From the NCBI RefSeq assembly GCF_040436345.1, contig NC_133230.1:11976197-12040196 (forward strand): 64,000 nt of DNA, given 5' to 3'. The notes under the pieces are model-generated. The model searched no databases. It saw only the letters and a program-made list of their open reading frames with translations, and was not told the DNA's origin. The stretch's first letter is position 1; each line of letters opens with the position of its first letter. Source of the stretch: Pagrus major (Eukaryota > Chordata > Actinopteri > Spariformes > Sparidae). The position numbers were made by a program, and so were the translations under genes. Shown piece after piece: positions 1-13,987 of the stretch.

Positions 1-198
1 CCAGTTTTGGTCCTTCTGACTCATAAATTAAGACTGTGACACATAAAGTAAGTGTGACACACTAAATTAAATCTAGCAACAGTGATATAACTCCTTATCT
101 GATGCAAAGTCGTACATTTCAAGCTGATAACTTACTCGCTCTCACTTTCTTCGTATTTTAAATAAATTCTGAAGAATATTATTTCCTCTTTCCTGCAG

Positions 199-1077
199 GT
201 ATGCTGGATTCCTTCTGGGACTCACCAACACATTTGGGACCATTCCTGGAGTCTTGGCACCGATTGTTACAGGATACTTTACTGAAGATGTAAGTCTCTA
301 AAAAGTACAGACTTTAATTACCTGCAGATGTGTTAAGACATCAATAGGAGGTGACAGACTGAGAAACAGAGTTTCACACATAATTGATTTACCCGGTTTA
401 GATATTAGGGACATTCTTTTGCTGAAGTGTTACATGGCTGATCTTTAATATTTTATATATATATATATGCAAGATAAAAGGTTAGTTTTGATATCCGGAA
501 ATTAAGTACGTGTCAGAGTCGAAAAGCCAGTGAAACAAGACTAAAGTCTAAAGATAAGTTTAGTTTATTATGAGAAGGAGCACATTAAATTGAAGGCGAT
601 ATTATCTTGTCTTCTAATACAATATATACTTATATATACTATATAAGCACTCAACAAAACAATCAAGGTTCAATGTTCTGCTTGATTGTCATTAGACAGT
701 ACAGGATTGTGCAATGAAATGCAGTTGAAGCTTCACCGCTACATACACAGAAACAGATATTCAAATAAATTAGACCTTTTTTTTAATAATAAATGGTCAA
801 TAAAATAGAACAAGGTGTATAAAAGAAGCACTGAAGGAATAAACACTGTACATAACAGGTCACTGAGGTAGTGCACCACTGATGTCTCTTCTTCTTCTGT
901 GGTTGTCAGCACACCCTGGCAGGCTGGAGGAAGGTGTTCTGGTTGGCAGGCGGGATCAACATCGGCGGTGCTCTCGTCTACACCATATTCGGCAGCGGGA
1001 AGGTCCAGCCGTGGGCCATCACAGAGGAGGAGAGAGAAGAAGCTGAGAAAAAGAGGAGCAGGTCTATCTCCACATAA
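199..1077 (+). CDS. slc17a5: Sialin-type solute carrier SLC17A5, last two coding exons (partial)
   Basis: Two exons are visible, 199-289 and 910-1077, each with a good AG acceptor; the first ends in a GTAAGT donor and the second in a TAA stop. The first encodes YAGFLLGLTNTFGTIPG and following residues, the conserved transmembrane segment near the C-terminus of SLC17 transporters. The second encodes a last membrane span (WLAGGINIGGALVYTIF) and a charged cytosolic tail rich in E, K and R. SLC17A5 (sialin) exports sialic acid from lysosomes by proton symport. Both segments resemble human sialin as I recall it, although human ends in a histidine-rich tail instead. The next gene being EEF1A matches the human 6q13 neighbourhood and supports SLC17A5 over other SLC17 members. 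A fish-specific sialin paralogue cannot be excluded. The rest of the gene lies to the left of the window. Confidence 0.85.
650..735. repeat. LINE-like 3' tail fragment in the SLC17A5 intron
   Basis: The stretch ending in GTGCAATGAAATGCAGTTGA resembles the short 3' tail of teleost non-LTR retrotransposons. It lies in the last SLC17A5 intron with AT-rich sequence on both sides. Assignment is from memory of the motif only. Confidence 0.3.
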
Positions 1078-3069
1078 AACAGGAAAACAACACAAACTGA
1101 AGTGGCAGACGTTGCACAGTTTTAAAAGACATTTTAACCCAGTGTACAGAAAAGCTGATTTAGAGGACTACCTACCGAGATATTTGCAGTATTCACACTT
1201 AAGGAATATGAAGAGCACGAGAGTCGTACCTACATTTAAATAACTGGACCAGGATCGTTTGATCGAGATTCATTTACAAGTGGTTTCGACAGTGTTTGAA
1301 GAGTTTGTATCAAAAATATGCACCTATGTTTCTACAGTAATTCCAGCAAAGACATAAAGGATTTTAAAGCAGTTTTACACATCAGAATTTTATTTACGGC
1401 ACATTTTTAAAGTTAGTGTGAGACAGCAGACAGATGGAAACACTACATCAACACCTGCTGGATATTCACTGCCTTTACCAATCAGGAAGCTGTGATTGCT
1501 TTTACTCTAGTTCTGTTTCCTGTTGTTGAATGTCACATACTTTAACTATTACATTCTGATGTGATATTTGCATTATATAATACATGGACTTTACGGTACC
1601 TCAGGTTAGACCAAAACAAATCAAATCATGTGATTTCTTTTTAGTATGTTTGAAACTTTTTTACAGAGAAGGATTTTAAGGTGCTGCTCTGTTTTCTGAC
1701 CACTTCTGGGCTGTCTAGTAGGACCAAGAGAAGCACTTTTCACATATCAAAATACACCAAAAGCCTTATATTTCATAACAGTGGCAACATTTCTAGGAGA
1801 TGGTTTTCATTCAGTCTTCAGAAAGCCACTGTTCTTTCGTTTCTTCCGTAAACCAAAGCAACTCCTACTGCCAAGACTGGAATATTTGTAGTAAAAGTGC
1901 CACAAGTTCTGACCTACTTTTCGCGTGAATTTGCAGTGTTTTTAATTGTTTTTCCGAGTTTACTGCCTGTTTTTCATAATTCCTTCAACTACAAGAATCA
2001 TTCTTTTTTATGGAAAATGTATGTTTGCAATTTCATCACACTGTGATTGTAAAAGATATGTTTTTTTAAATGGATGCAATAATTTATTTACCTTGTCAGT
2101 GCTTTGACGATGTGTGATATTGTACAAATGTGTTGAATATGTTTATGTATTACAACTTGTTTATTGAACAAACAGAACTTGATTCCTCATCAAGTTTGTT
2201 TTACAAAGCAAAACTAAAATTTGTGGAATCTAGGTTGAGTCATTTGTCACATTTTTTGTGTCCGTCGACACTATTGTGTTTGTAACAGATTGTTGTTATC
2301 TTATTGTCAACTACAGGAAGCAAAGTTAGACAAAGAGGTAAAAACCTTCATGTAATTGTTGCCAGGTACAAGACATTTCCTGTGTTACTGAACCAATCAT
2401 GTTGAGGTGATGTCTATCTGCTGCAGCCTCCTGAGGTGACACAAACGTAGTTTTTTGTGTTGTGTCTTTATTCTAATGTTGCAGATTCAAGTGTCCCATC
2501 ATGGCTAAAGATATGCAAAAGTGTTAAGGAGATCAGCATAATCCTGAGTTCAAATTCCTCCAGCACAACCACACATACCCTAAAATAACACATACCCCTT
2601 CAGGTTTCATATCACTGTTTAACAGTTTGTCTTCTTAATCTTATGATGAAGAAATTTGGTACGTTTTTGACCTAAAAACAACCAAATTGACCAAAACATA
2701 AGAATCTGCTTCAGACATCACTAGGAAAACACTTCTCAGCGATAATACTGAAGACAAGTGCTGAGTGTCGATGTCTGTTTTGGTTTTGCTTACAGTCACA
2801 ACATTGTATTTCCTCCTGGAGGGCAGCTCTGTTTACTCTGTCTGCAGAGGTTGTGTAAATCGCTGAGGAAACACTGTCTTGTTTGAGTCGATACCACAGG
2901 ACCTGGATTTTTCACTGGATTTTGAACACAGTCAGCAATAAATACCCGGTCAAAGAGCAACTTTATATACTTCATTCAATCAGGAAGTTACATTGAGATC
3001 AAGATAGGTATAAAAAGAATAAATAATACAGCCATGTTATGTAAAACAGTCACACCTGAAGTCAATAAA
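1078..3069 (+). other. SLC17A5 3' UTR and downstream flank
   Basis: No coding signal follows the SLC17A5 stop. AATAAA hexamers at 2937-2942 and 3064-3069 are candidate polyadenylation signals, which would give a 3' UTR of about 1.9-2.0 kb. Which one is used cannot be told from sequence. Confidence 0.4.
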
Positions 3070-5660
3070 ACCTCACACCGAAGTTTTTGAAATGCCACAT
3101 TGATACCAGTGTGTCAAGTAGGGGTCGACCCTGTAAATTACTCCAGATAAATGGGCCAAAATACTGGAAAGCTGTCCTTCCACCAGGTCTTTGGCTGTTT
3201 AAAGGCACTAAATTCCTCTCTGCAGCCACTAGATGGCGCAAGAAACTAAATACGAGCAGTGACCTCAGGGCTGTCAGAATGGAAAAAGCAAAATAACAAA
3301 AAAAGTAGAAAACAAAGAAACAAAACTTTTTTAATTAACAGTTGAACATAGTCGTGCATGTTAGTAAGGGATACTTTCAGGATGTTTTTTTATTTCAGTC
3401 AAGCTTTTCAACACTTTTTAGATGATTCATCTATAATTAGTCTAAAGAATTAACAATATTAGCATGTTTAGCATTGGTATTTAAAATATATCCCTATAAG
3501 CTTTATATATAAATGAACCACAGAGAAATATATCAGACAGCAAGTTGGGTAGTCCTTAATCCACAGAAACAAAAAGTGGGTATAGACTTGTGTTTATATT
3601 TATGTGTAGCCTTAATTATTGATTAGTTTTCCCCCCATGGAAGTACCTAAGTGGAACAGAGACGTGTGTCCTGTTTGAAATGATCCATCTCAATACTGAC
3701 ACATGGATCATAGTTTGCTAACAGGGTGCAGCTCTTGTTGCCAGGTTGGTGTTGAAGCTTGCATCAGACTTTTTGATGAATGACCCGGAAGTCCACTATG
3801 AATTCCGAGCGGTGTAACGGGATTTATCTTCCCCCCCTTTTTGCTACTCACATGTCCTCCTACTATTTGATTCCACTCACTGGTTCTTAATCCACGGAAA
3901 ATTCACTCTGTCTTCTTTAAATGACTTCTCTTAATATTGTTTAATTTGAAATTTAGCTGGCTCAATTTGACTTTTTTTCCCCTTTTTTTATCGGCGGGTT
4001 TATTAGGGTATTTACAGTCAAACCAACGGATTTGTGCAGCAGCCAGCTAGCCAACATTAGCGCTTTAATTAGCATGTGAATCTTTAGCTGCTCCACCAGC
4101 TAAATGTCACGTTTATTGTGTAAATATTGGCCTCATACTCGGCCTTTCGCGACTATAAAACAACAGACCTCAATGTGTTTTTAAAACTCAAACAAGCCTT
4201 ATTTAAAAGTTAAATCAGTGTTACTGTTGAAGCTAGCTAGCATGAGGTCATGTTGGCATTGTGTGACTCACTCTTGCCAATGAATGTTTGATGACAGTGC
4301 TGTTATGTGGCTGTCCTGTAAGAGCAAATATACACTGCATTCGTGTAGAATACATTATTAAAGCCAAGAAAAGCCATTTATTCTGCACATAGAAAATTCA
4401 TTCACCCCCTGCAGTATGTCACACTTCATAAAACAGCAGTTTGTCTCACTATTTTTACATTTATGTCCTTTTCAGTTTCTTTTAAATTCCATACTTGAGT
4501 CCCTTACGCACCTCTAACGTCAGAAATGTTGTTAGAAATCATTTCAAAGCTATGAGCAATATTCTCAAGAGACCACTGCTGAGCCAGGATTATTGATTAT
4601 TTGGCTTCCTGTGAAGTATTTATAATAAACTGATCACGAAAAACACCCTCTAAGTATTTATTGAAAGGAAGTCCTGTTCATTTTATAGTGGCAGTACTTT
4701 ATCCCTTTCCCTCAATTTCCTATTATATTTTTTGCTTTACCACAAACCTGTAAAAGTGAGAAATAGCTGAGAACAGAGCTGGTTTATAATATATCACACA
4801 TTACTTGACCAGACACCTCACTACCTTTATTTGAAGCAGGATGCACATTTGTTCAAAAATAAAAGATAATTGTAGAATCTAAAAATCAATAAATACATTT
4901 TTTGATGACATTTTAAACATGCAGTCAGGACTAACCGGTGTTAATGCTCAGAGGTTCATCAAATACACTCCATATATCAGTGACCAAGCATTTGGAGCAG
5001 AAAAAACATACACTAAATCACAGGGAAAAAAGTAAAGTCACGTTTATTTGTATTTATGCTTTACAGATCCACAACAGCTACTTTATAAATCCAGCTCAAG
5101 CATATGGTTGAAAAAAAATGGAATAAGTCTTGAAAGAAGAAGAGACCTCCCCTTGTATACTAGCCAGAGGGTGCAATCAGTGCCAGATGTGTGTGAAATC
5201 TCCTGCAGCCACTAAAGTAGAAGCCAAACCTTTAACCAAGCCGCTCGGTAGCCTGGAGGCTCTGATATGCATGAGACAAACACTTCTCCTCAACACTGCA
5301 GGTGTGAAACAAATGCAGACGATAGCCCGGACACCAAAAGGCTGTTTGCAAGTGTTAGCTGGACACGGCTGTGTGTTGCAAATGCACCTTATTTGCATGA
5401 ACTGTTCCCCTGGGTTGTGATTTTAATTGCATACAGTGTGCTGTGCTGACATTGCTATTTAGATTGACTTACCCTAAACTCTGCTTGCATGCACATGAAT
5501 GCCAGTGCTGTGGGATTTTGTGAATGTTGGCACCGATCAGAACCAGTCAGTGCCTTTTTTTTTCTGCACCCACACAAACATCAAGTCACGTTTCTTACAG
5601 TTGGCAAATTAAGACAACTCTGAAGTACCAGGACTAAAATGATGATGCTGCCCACCACCA

Positions 5661-5734
5661 TCTATCTATCTATCTATCTATCTATCTGTCTATCTATCTA
5701 TCTATCTATCTGTCTGTCTGTCTGTCTGTCTGTC
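5661..5734. repeat. Tetranucleotide microsatellite (TCTA)n then (TCTG)n
   Basis: A near-perfect run of TCTA units with occasional TCTG changes passes into TCTG units. It is a simple-sequence tract and probably length-variable. Confidence 0.95.
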
Positions 5735-5851
5735 AATGAGAAGTTCACCAGTAGTTTCAGCAAAAACTGATTCAAGTAATAATTTTTAAATGCTGACGGG
5801 TTGAAATATACGTTTTTTTTGACAAAACAAGCAAGCTAGCTGTGGTTTTAA

Positions 5852-5901
5852 GATAACATAAAACTTTATTGATCCAGCACCTGGGAAATTCAATTGTTAC
5901 A
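5852..5901. repeat. LINE-type tail motif
   Basis: ACTTTATTGATCC followed by GGGAAATTC is the sort of tail seen at the 3' ends of many fish LINEs. Only the tail is recognisable, so this is a tentative call. Confidence 0.35.
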
Positions 5902-6034
5902 GTAGTTCAAGAAACAGATAAAGCGAGACAATGAAATAGAAGGAAAAAAAAGATAGTAAGGACAATAAATTCTCTATACACCTTTCACATATACACACGT
6001 GATGGATGATTGTACCCCACTGCACGATAGGACA

Positions 6035-6150
6035 TTTCCCTGACCTCGACCCCATCCGACGCCCTTGGGATGAACTGGAACCTCAGGCCTCACCATCCAA
6101 CATCAGTGGCCGACCTCAGTCCCCTCGTGCCTGAAGAGGAGCAAACTGTA
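6035..6150 (+). mobile_element. Tc1/mariner transposase 3' remnant
   Basis: The translation contains DLDPIRRPWDELEPQASPSN, close to the catalytic-glutamate region of Tc1-like transposases (D-L-N-P-I-E-x-L-W-D-E-L). The remnant covers only the C-terminal part of the transposase, has an altered core motif and has no matching upstream catalytic region or terminal repeat nearby. It is a dead DNA-transposon fragment. Confidence 0.6.
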
Positions 6151-8744
6151 AACAAAATGTATCGTCTGCAGGATAAGCCTCTTTAGATGCATCGTGTTCT
6201 CAAGACATTTTATCAATTATTGGGTGGTTCATACAGAAAAGGCACAAACAAAATGACAAATAATGAAACGTAACAAAATTACTGTCATTACAGTAAAGGC
6301 TACTTTGAATAATCCTAAAGATTTGACGGATTTAATGTTAAAAGGTGAATCAAAGAGTTTTAACATGCTCCTGTCTGAGAGAGCAGTGCACGAGGCGGAT
6401 CCTCAGAGGAACATGGCTATTATGACTGCAATCAATAAACTGGGTGGTTAAAAATTAATTGATAATGAATCAATGAAAGTGTCTCCTGGCATTTAAAGAC
6501 AGGAAATCAAAATGTCTCTGTCTGCACTAACAAACAGCAGGTTCTTCTCAGTCCATGGTTAAAATGTTCAGATCTCTCCTGTTGCTATAACCACCACACA
6601 TACCAGATGACTCATCACTGACGTGCTGCCAGTCGGGCTGTTGAATCACACTCTCCCTTTCACACACATACACACACATTGGCACTGACACACACACTCA
6701 TACGTCCCCCTCTCTCCTCGAATTTAGTGCCTGAAATAAGAGCACAGCTGTTGTACTTTGCTCTGTTCAGCCATCAGATCATTAGCAGATATTTCTTTAT
6801 GAGTCGAGCTGTGACTGAGACACTGCATGGGCATACAGGCGTGCACAGACTTTAAATGTGCACATATAATAATATTGTGGCAATAATGCACCTTAACGTT
6901 AGGTTGCCAACCGCTGTAAAACGTGAAAATAGGAATGAAGAAAATGCAGACACTAGCTAACTAAGCGACTCCCAGTTAGTGGCTTCTACGGTCGCGCAAA
7001 ATCATGTTGGAGGAGATGATGGACGAGAGCGACACTCGATCTGTAGTGCAGGTAGAGATCCAAATAAGGTTTTTTCACCACTGGCACCTATGGTGTTCGG
7101 CGCTTTACGATAAACAACTACGACAATACAAGAATGGAAAGACACTGACAGTGATGAAACATTCACCTCCCCTGACATGCTGGTAAAACAGGTCAAGTAG
7201 TCAGTGTCCGTCTCTGTCATGTTTTTAGCGCCTTATCTTAACCCTAATTAGTCATCACACTTCAGCTGCCTTTTAGTGAAAGTAATTTACTTTAAACAAG
7301 GTGTTTAGACTCAGGGGATGTTTTACAACTGCCACTTAACTCAGGCATTGAGGCTATGGTTAAGACCTCCTTTCAGGAGACGTATGGCTTTCAGGGGAAG
7401 AGGCCTGTCCACATTTTTGGCCCCTCAGGTGGAGAGAGAGCTGTCACTGTTGAAACTCGCACAACCAGCCAACTCCTGTGAGAATTTTGTTTGAGAATTT
7501 TTCTTTTCAACATTTACCATCATGTTTTTTTATATATATCTTTGTACACATGTATACAGACATGTGCCTAGACCACAAAGTAACGAGTCAAGATAAAAAT
7601 CTGCTATGTTTTTGTCCAACATTACTTTACAACGGCGACAAAACAGACAACAACCTGTTTTCTTTCTTTGCTTTTTTACTCATAAATCTATTTTATATTT
7701 CTTCATATATCCTTTCTCAATCGAGATAGATTTATTGAGTGTTAAAATTAGTATTTTACAACAGAAAAAGTACAGAATTCAGGCCCAAATTGGCTTTTAG
7801 TCAAGTAATGTCATTGCATTAATAGTCTTCACTTTTATCTCCAAAGTCTTTTTATGAAACAACACACCTGAGTCACCTGAGAGCCAATTTGGGCCCTAAA
7901 TGTTGCACTTCTTATGATGTAAAAACATAGAAATCTAAAAGAACATCTAAATTATGATTTATGTCACTTATTGATGGACGATACATAAAGAAACCAGACA
8001 CAATGTCAGAGACGACCCGATGAAGACAAGATAGCCAAAAATGTAATTTAAATGTCAACACAGTAGTTCAGACAAAGAGCTGTTTAAAAGGGCTCTGCTG
8101 TTGCTAATCTATAACACACCATGTCGTACTTGAGCTAATTTAAACTTGCTCAGGCCACATTTTTAAGGCTGTGGTTATGAATGGATGTTGCTCAACACTG
8201 TGCCAAGCTGTGGAGTGAGAAGATATTTAAAGGTACATTATGCTTCGTGATGCACGTTCAGAACTAAAGGCGTAGTTCTTGACATACAGCCTTGACATAC
8301 AGGTTATGAAGGGGAATTAAAACACCGAAAAGCCAGTTTCAAATCAAGCATGAACTTAGTGAGTTATATATGCCTGCAGAAGACGTCTGTGTGTCTGATT
8401 TTAGGAGGGATTTCTCTTCAGTAATTAAACAATAAATAAATACTTTTAACAAGATGTCTGCCTGTAAGTGCTTTTTAATAACTTAAATGTTCCCTTAAGA
8501 CTCCAGCAGAGATAATCACCCTTCTGCTCATTTTACCCTCACTTTTAATGACTCTTAAAGCAAGTTGTTGCCCTCTTCCTGAGCCCCCAGTTGTCTTATC
8601 GCCTGCCTCCCTCGTTGCCCTCGTCTCGGCCAGTCGCTCCACTTCCCCCCTCGTGGTCGCTCAGCTCTCCGCTGAGTGAAGCCGGCAGCTGCCAAGTCCA
8701 AGTAGCTGTTACCTGAACTGGAGTGAAAGCAGAGCGAGTCGTTA

Positions 8745-8781
<37 letters not shown>
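8745..8781. repeat. Dinucleotide microsatellite (GT)n(AT)n
   Basis: An uninterrupted GT run passes directly into an AT run. Confidence 0.95.
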
Positions 8782-9216
8782 ATTGTGTGTGAGGATGCCG
8801 GCTGCCTCTATACTGGGCAGCGGGCCACAGTGATGGTGGAAGAGACAGAATCTGACCTCCTGACCTGCAAGTAGCATCCCAGTGACAACACAGGCCTTTT
8901 TCTTAACTATTATATGCTGATTTTTTAGCTTTTTGATCAGTCAAATTAATGATACACTTCACCCTGACGACATCATGCTTAACTCGCCTGTTCTCATGTA
9001 AACGACCAGCTGATAAGGTGTCTCCAACACAGCATGAGTCTGAGCTCCCTGTTTGAATGCAAATCTCTCTCAGATTTAGATAATCTTGTGAAGATGATGA
9101 GTCGTCCCAGTATTACCAGCGGGTGGGAGACCGGGAGGAGGTCCGAGGGGGCTTTGTGCTGAGCTGTCTTGACTGTATGTAAATAACATGATTTAAATGG
9201 TGATTTTTTTTTAAAC

Positions 9217-9478
9217 TAAAGGGGCACCATGTAGTTTTGGAGAAGAAATTCAAACTTTAGAAATGCAGTTTTAATATTTACAACAATAATGAGCTCATAG
9301 TACAAACTGAGGAATGTTTATCTCTTCCATAAGTGAATAAACAAGCTGTTCTCAGAGGAAAACAAAGTTTAAAGCTGGAAAGGTGGCAGGGCCCGCCACG
9401 TATAAACAAAGGAAAACAGTTTGTTTATTTCGTTTGTTTAGACATAAACTTCTCCACGACTACATAGTGCACCTTTTA
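9217..9478. mobile_element. 262-bp non-autonomous DNA transposon (MITE) with terminal inverted repeats
   Basis: The left end TAAAGGGGCACCATGTAG and the reverse complement of the right end TAAAAGGTGCACTATGTAG match over roughly 29 bp, both finishing GTGGAGAAG or TTGGAGAAG. The inside has no coding capacity. It belongs to a short-element family I recognise as common in percomorph fish. A clear target-site duplication was not seen. Confidence 0.7.
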
Positions 9479-9996
9479 TGAGAAAATGTGCAGAGAATAA
9501 TCATTGCCAAGCATAAATAAAGTGAATAATAAATAAACAAACCCTAAATTATAGGGAAAAAAACAATTTTAATCATATTTTTTTTCACTTAATGGTGTTT
9601 TATCATCATTTCCAGCCTGACACGGTGTATTTACAGTTGACCAGCTGAAAAAAATGTGACACCAGGAAGTCAAAACAACTCCCAAAGACAACAGTGAGTT
9701 CCTATCAAGCAGCTGATCGCCGAGGAAGTCGTGTGAGAAATATTTAATTAAACTATCCACCGCACAGCCCTGCGCCTCGCACCGCGTTGTTCTGGCTCAT
9801 TCTTATTGTCTTCACTACGGTGCCTCTTTTGTCGATGAGTTTGAGCGCACAAAAATCCCAACAAATCCCCGGTGCGACAACATACATGTTTCAGGCGGTT
9901 CATCCGGTGGCGTGCTGACGTTTTTCGCAGGAATGTGTGTGATTTGCGGGTCCGCACCGGGGAGGGCGACGGGAAGTCAGGCCGCCTCCCATTCAG

Positions 9997-10036
9997 TATA
10001 AAACCTCCCGGTCCACCCATACTCTTCCTCTTTCTG
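9997..10036 (+). promoter_or_regulatory. EEF1A copy 1 core promoter: TATA box and TOP-type start
   Basis: TATAAAA at 9997-10003 lies about 25-30 bases before a pyrimidine tract (CTCTTCCTCTTTCTG, 10022-10036). A start at a C in such a tract is the 5' terminal oligopyrimidine signature of mRNAs for translation proteins, which ties their translation to mTORC1/LARP1 control. The start site itself is inferred from spacing. Confidence 0.7.
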
Positions 10037-10086
10037 TTACCTGGCTAGGGGCAGCAGCTTTGGCCGTGAAAAACCCAGAAACACCG
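10022..10086 (+). other. EEF1A copy 1 non-coding leader exon
   Basis: The leader runs from the inferred TOP start to a consensus donor GTAAGT at 10087. It splices over an intron of 892 bp to the acceptor at 10978, 11 bases before the ATG. A separate leader exon with a long first intron is the standard vertebrate EEF1A1 layout. Confidence 0.65.
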
Positions 10087-10932
10087 GTAAGTTCCAGCTT
10101 TGATTTCATATGGTAGGAAAGGCGAGCGGGACCGCGGGCCTGGTACCTCCTTTTGTGGCGCTTAAGAAGATTTAAGTGAGAAGTTCTGGTCCGATTATTA
10201 GACTCGTTTTTCATCCTGAACTTTGCCTTTTCCCCGTTATGTAACTTCACACAAACCTGTGGCTTTTTTTTAAAAGGGGAAAAAAAACACGAATAAGCAT
10301 TAAAGGTTAACATTAGCTTTCACGTGTCGTTTGCTAACTCACATTTTGATTGTGCTGCTGTGGTTGACTTGAACTTTTTAACAAAAAAAAAAGACGATAA
10401 CGAGGGAGGGAAAAGGAACAAAGAGGACACGGGAGTAAGCGGAGATCCGAGGATGCTTGGAAAGGCATTTCTTCTCCCCCCTCCTCCCGTGAAACAACTG
10501 CACATATCCCCCCCCGGCGACAGGTGTGGGGGAGTCCGGACGAAATGGCTTCTGAATATTCGGCGATCTTTGTAACTTTATCCGACGTGGCCCACTGGAG
10601 TAACACGTGTCTCGCCTGGCCTGTGGCCGAGTGGAGGCCTAAAGCAGCCGCCGCCTGTCCGCGGCTCAAATCCCGTAAACCGTTATCCAGCAACGAACGG
10701 AGGCTTTATAACTAACTTCGACATTTTTGAAAATTGAAGTTTTCATCGCCATTTTAAGCACTTACAAAAACATTACCTCCGTGGCGTTGCTGCTTAGTTT
10801 GGTTTTCAAGTTGAGGCCGGCCCCGAAACAACATGGCTGAATCTAACGGTTTATTTCCTCCCTTGTAAGCACACTTGAGTACAATTATAAACAAGGCTGA
10901 CACAAAATGGCGAACTGAAGAATGGAAGCTAA

Positions 10933-13355
<2,423 letters not shown>

Positions 13356-13568
13356 ATGGTCGTGCAGGACATCCAGCAACAAGAAGTGTGCCGGCAGCAG
13401 CGGGCCACCCCTTACCCCCATCCTGGATCATCTTCTCTGAGGCAGAGTTCTGTACTCAAGGACTGGCTTATGCTGATTAAAACCCATCGCAAAAGTTTTC
13501 GCAGGAAAAAAGAACTACGTGGCATTGTCACTTACCTGAATCACATGACAGTGCTTCTTCTCAGTTAA
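13356..13568 (+). other. In-frame open 3' UTR segment after EEF1A copy 1 (70 codons, conserved basic peptide)
   Basis: Directly after the TGA the same frame begins again with ATG and stays open for 70 codons to a TAA at 13566-13568. An internal ATG at 13470 starts MLIKTHRKSFRRK, which is also encoded after copy 2 and, shortened by two codons, after copy 3. The stretch could be a translated downstream ORF, a rare readthrough tail, or an RNA element that happens to be open. The stop context TGA-A is not the known strong readthrough context (TGA-CTAG). That the frame is open and matches between copies is seen directly; translation is inference. Confidence 0.55.
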
Positions 13569-13647
13569 GTTTTAAGTTGGAAATGGTTTAGAACTGTATC
13601 TTGATGTTAAAATGCCACATTAATTGGAAAGAAAGCTGCTGGTAACT

Positions 13648-13658
13648 AATAAAATAAA
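13648..13658 (+). terminator. EEF1A copy 1 polyadenylation signals
   Basis: Two overlapping AATAAA hexamers (13648-13653 and 13653-13658) lie about 300 bases after the stop. Copy 2's promoter elements begin only about 145 bases further on. Confidence 0.8.
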
Positions 13659-13801
13659 TGTCTTTGAAAAAATTGAAATTGGCTTGTCTTTATCCTTTTT
13701 AGTGCTGCAGTTGCTTTAGTTCTTGGCCGTCACAGGCGAGCTTCTGCTGTGATGCAGCTGTTTTTGACCATGCTATCTGTGTGCCGTGATACACTTTTCA
13801 G

Positions 13802-13953
13802 CCAATCGCCTCGATAGGAGTTATGCCACCCCAGCCAATAGCACCCTTTTATTTTAGTCTGACAGCAACAAGAGCATGCACAGCCCTCCCTCTCCTCTGG
13901 TTCAGTATAAAAACTCTGGACACATCACATTCTGTCCTTTTTTCCCTTCGCTC
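13802..13953 (+). promoter_or_regulatory. EEF1A copy 2 promoter: two CCAAT boxes, TATA box, TOP start
   Basis: CCAAT occurs at 13802-13806 and 13834-13838, TATAAAA at 13906-13912, and a C-initiated pyrimidine tract (CCTTTTTTCCCTTCGCTC) starts at 13936, 30 bases below the TATA box. It shares CAGTATAAAA with the copy 1 promoter. This is a classic strong TATA/TOP promoter, so copy 2 is expected to be highly and broadly expressed. Confidence 0.75.
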
Positions 13954-13987
13954 TAATCAGGGACGTCTTGTTTATTGCTGGGCACAG
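13936..13987 (+). other. EEF1A copy 2 non-coding leader exon
   Basis: The leader runs from the inferred TOP start to donor GTACGTG at 13988. It joins, over a 1,072-bp intron, the acceptor AG at 15058-15059, leaving TAACTCGCA before the ATG. Copy 3 has the matching CAACTCGCA. Confidence 0.65.

Larger units (their letters stand above)
3070..9990. other. Gene-free intergenic stretch between SLC17A5 and EEF1A copy 1
   Basis: About 6.9 kb without a supported exon. The longest open frames overlap one another on both strands (for example around 5130-5420) and show no family resemblance. It holds the microsatellites, Tc1 remnant and inverted-repeat element listed separately, and otherwise AT-rich sequence in which I see nothing. 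Confidence 0.5.

Noticed and set aside
5130-5449. Overlapping open frames on both strands as a small gene
   Set aside because: Frames on opposite strands are of equal length with no family motif, splice sites or promoter.
5661-5734. CRISPR-like array
   Set aside because: It is a tetranucleotide microsatellite without spacers, in a vertebrate genome.
7004-7220. Coding exon around MLEEMMDESD
   Set aside because: Open on both strands, no acceptor/donor pair with a continuing frame, and no recognised family; possibly repeat-derived.
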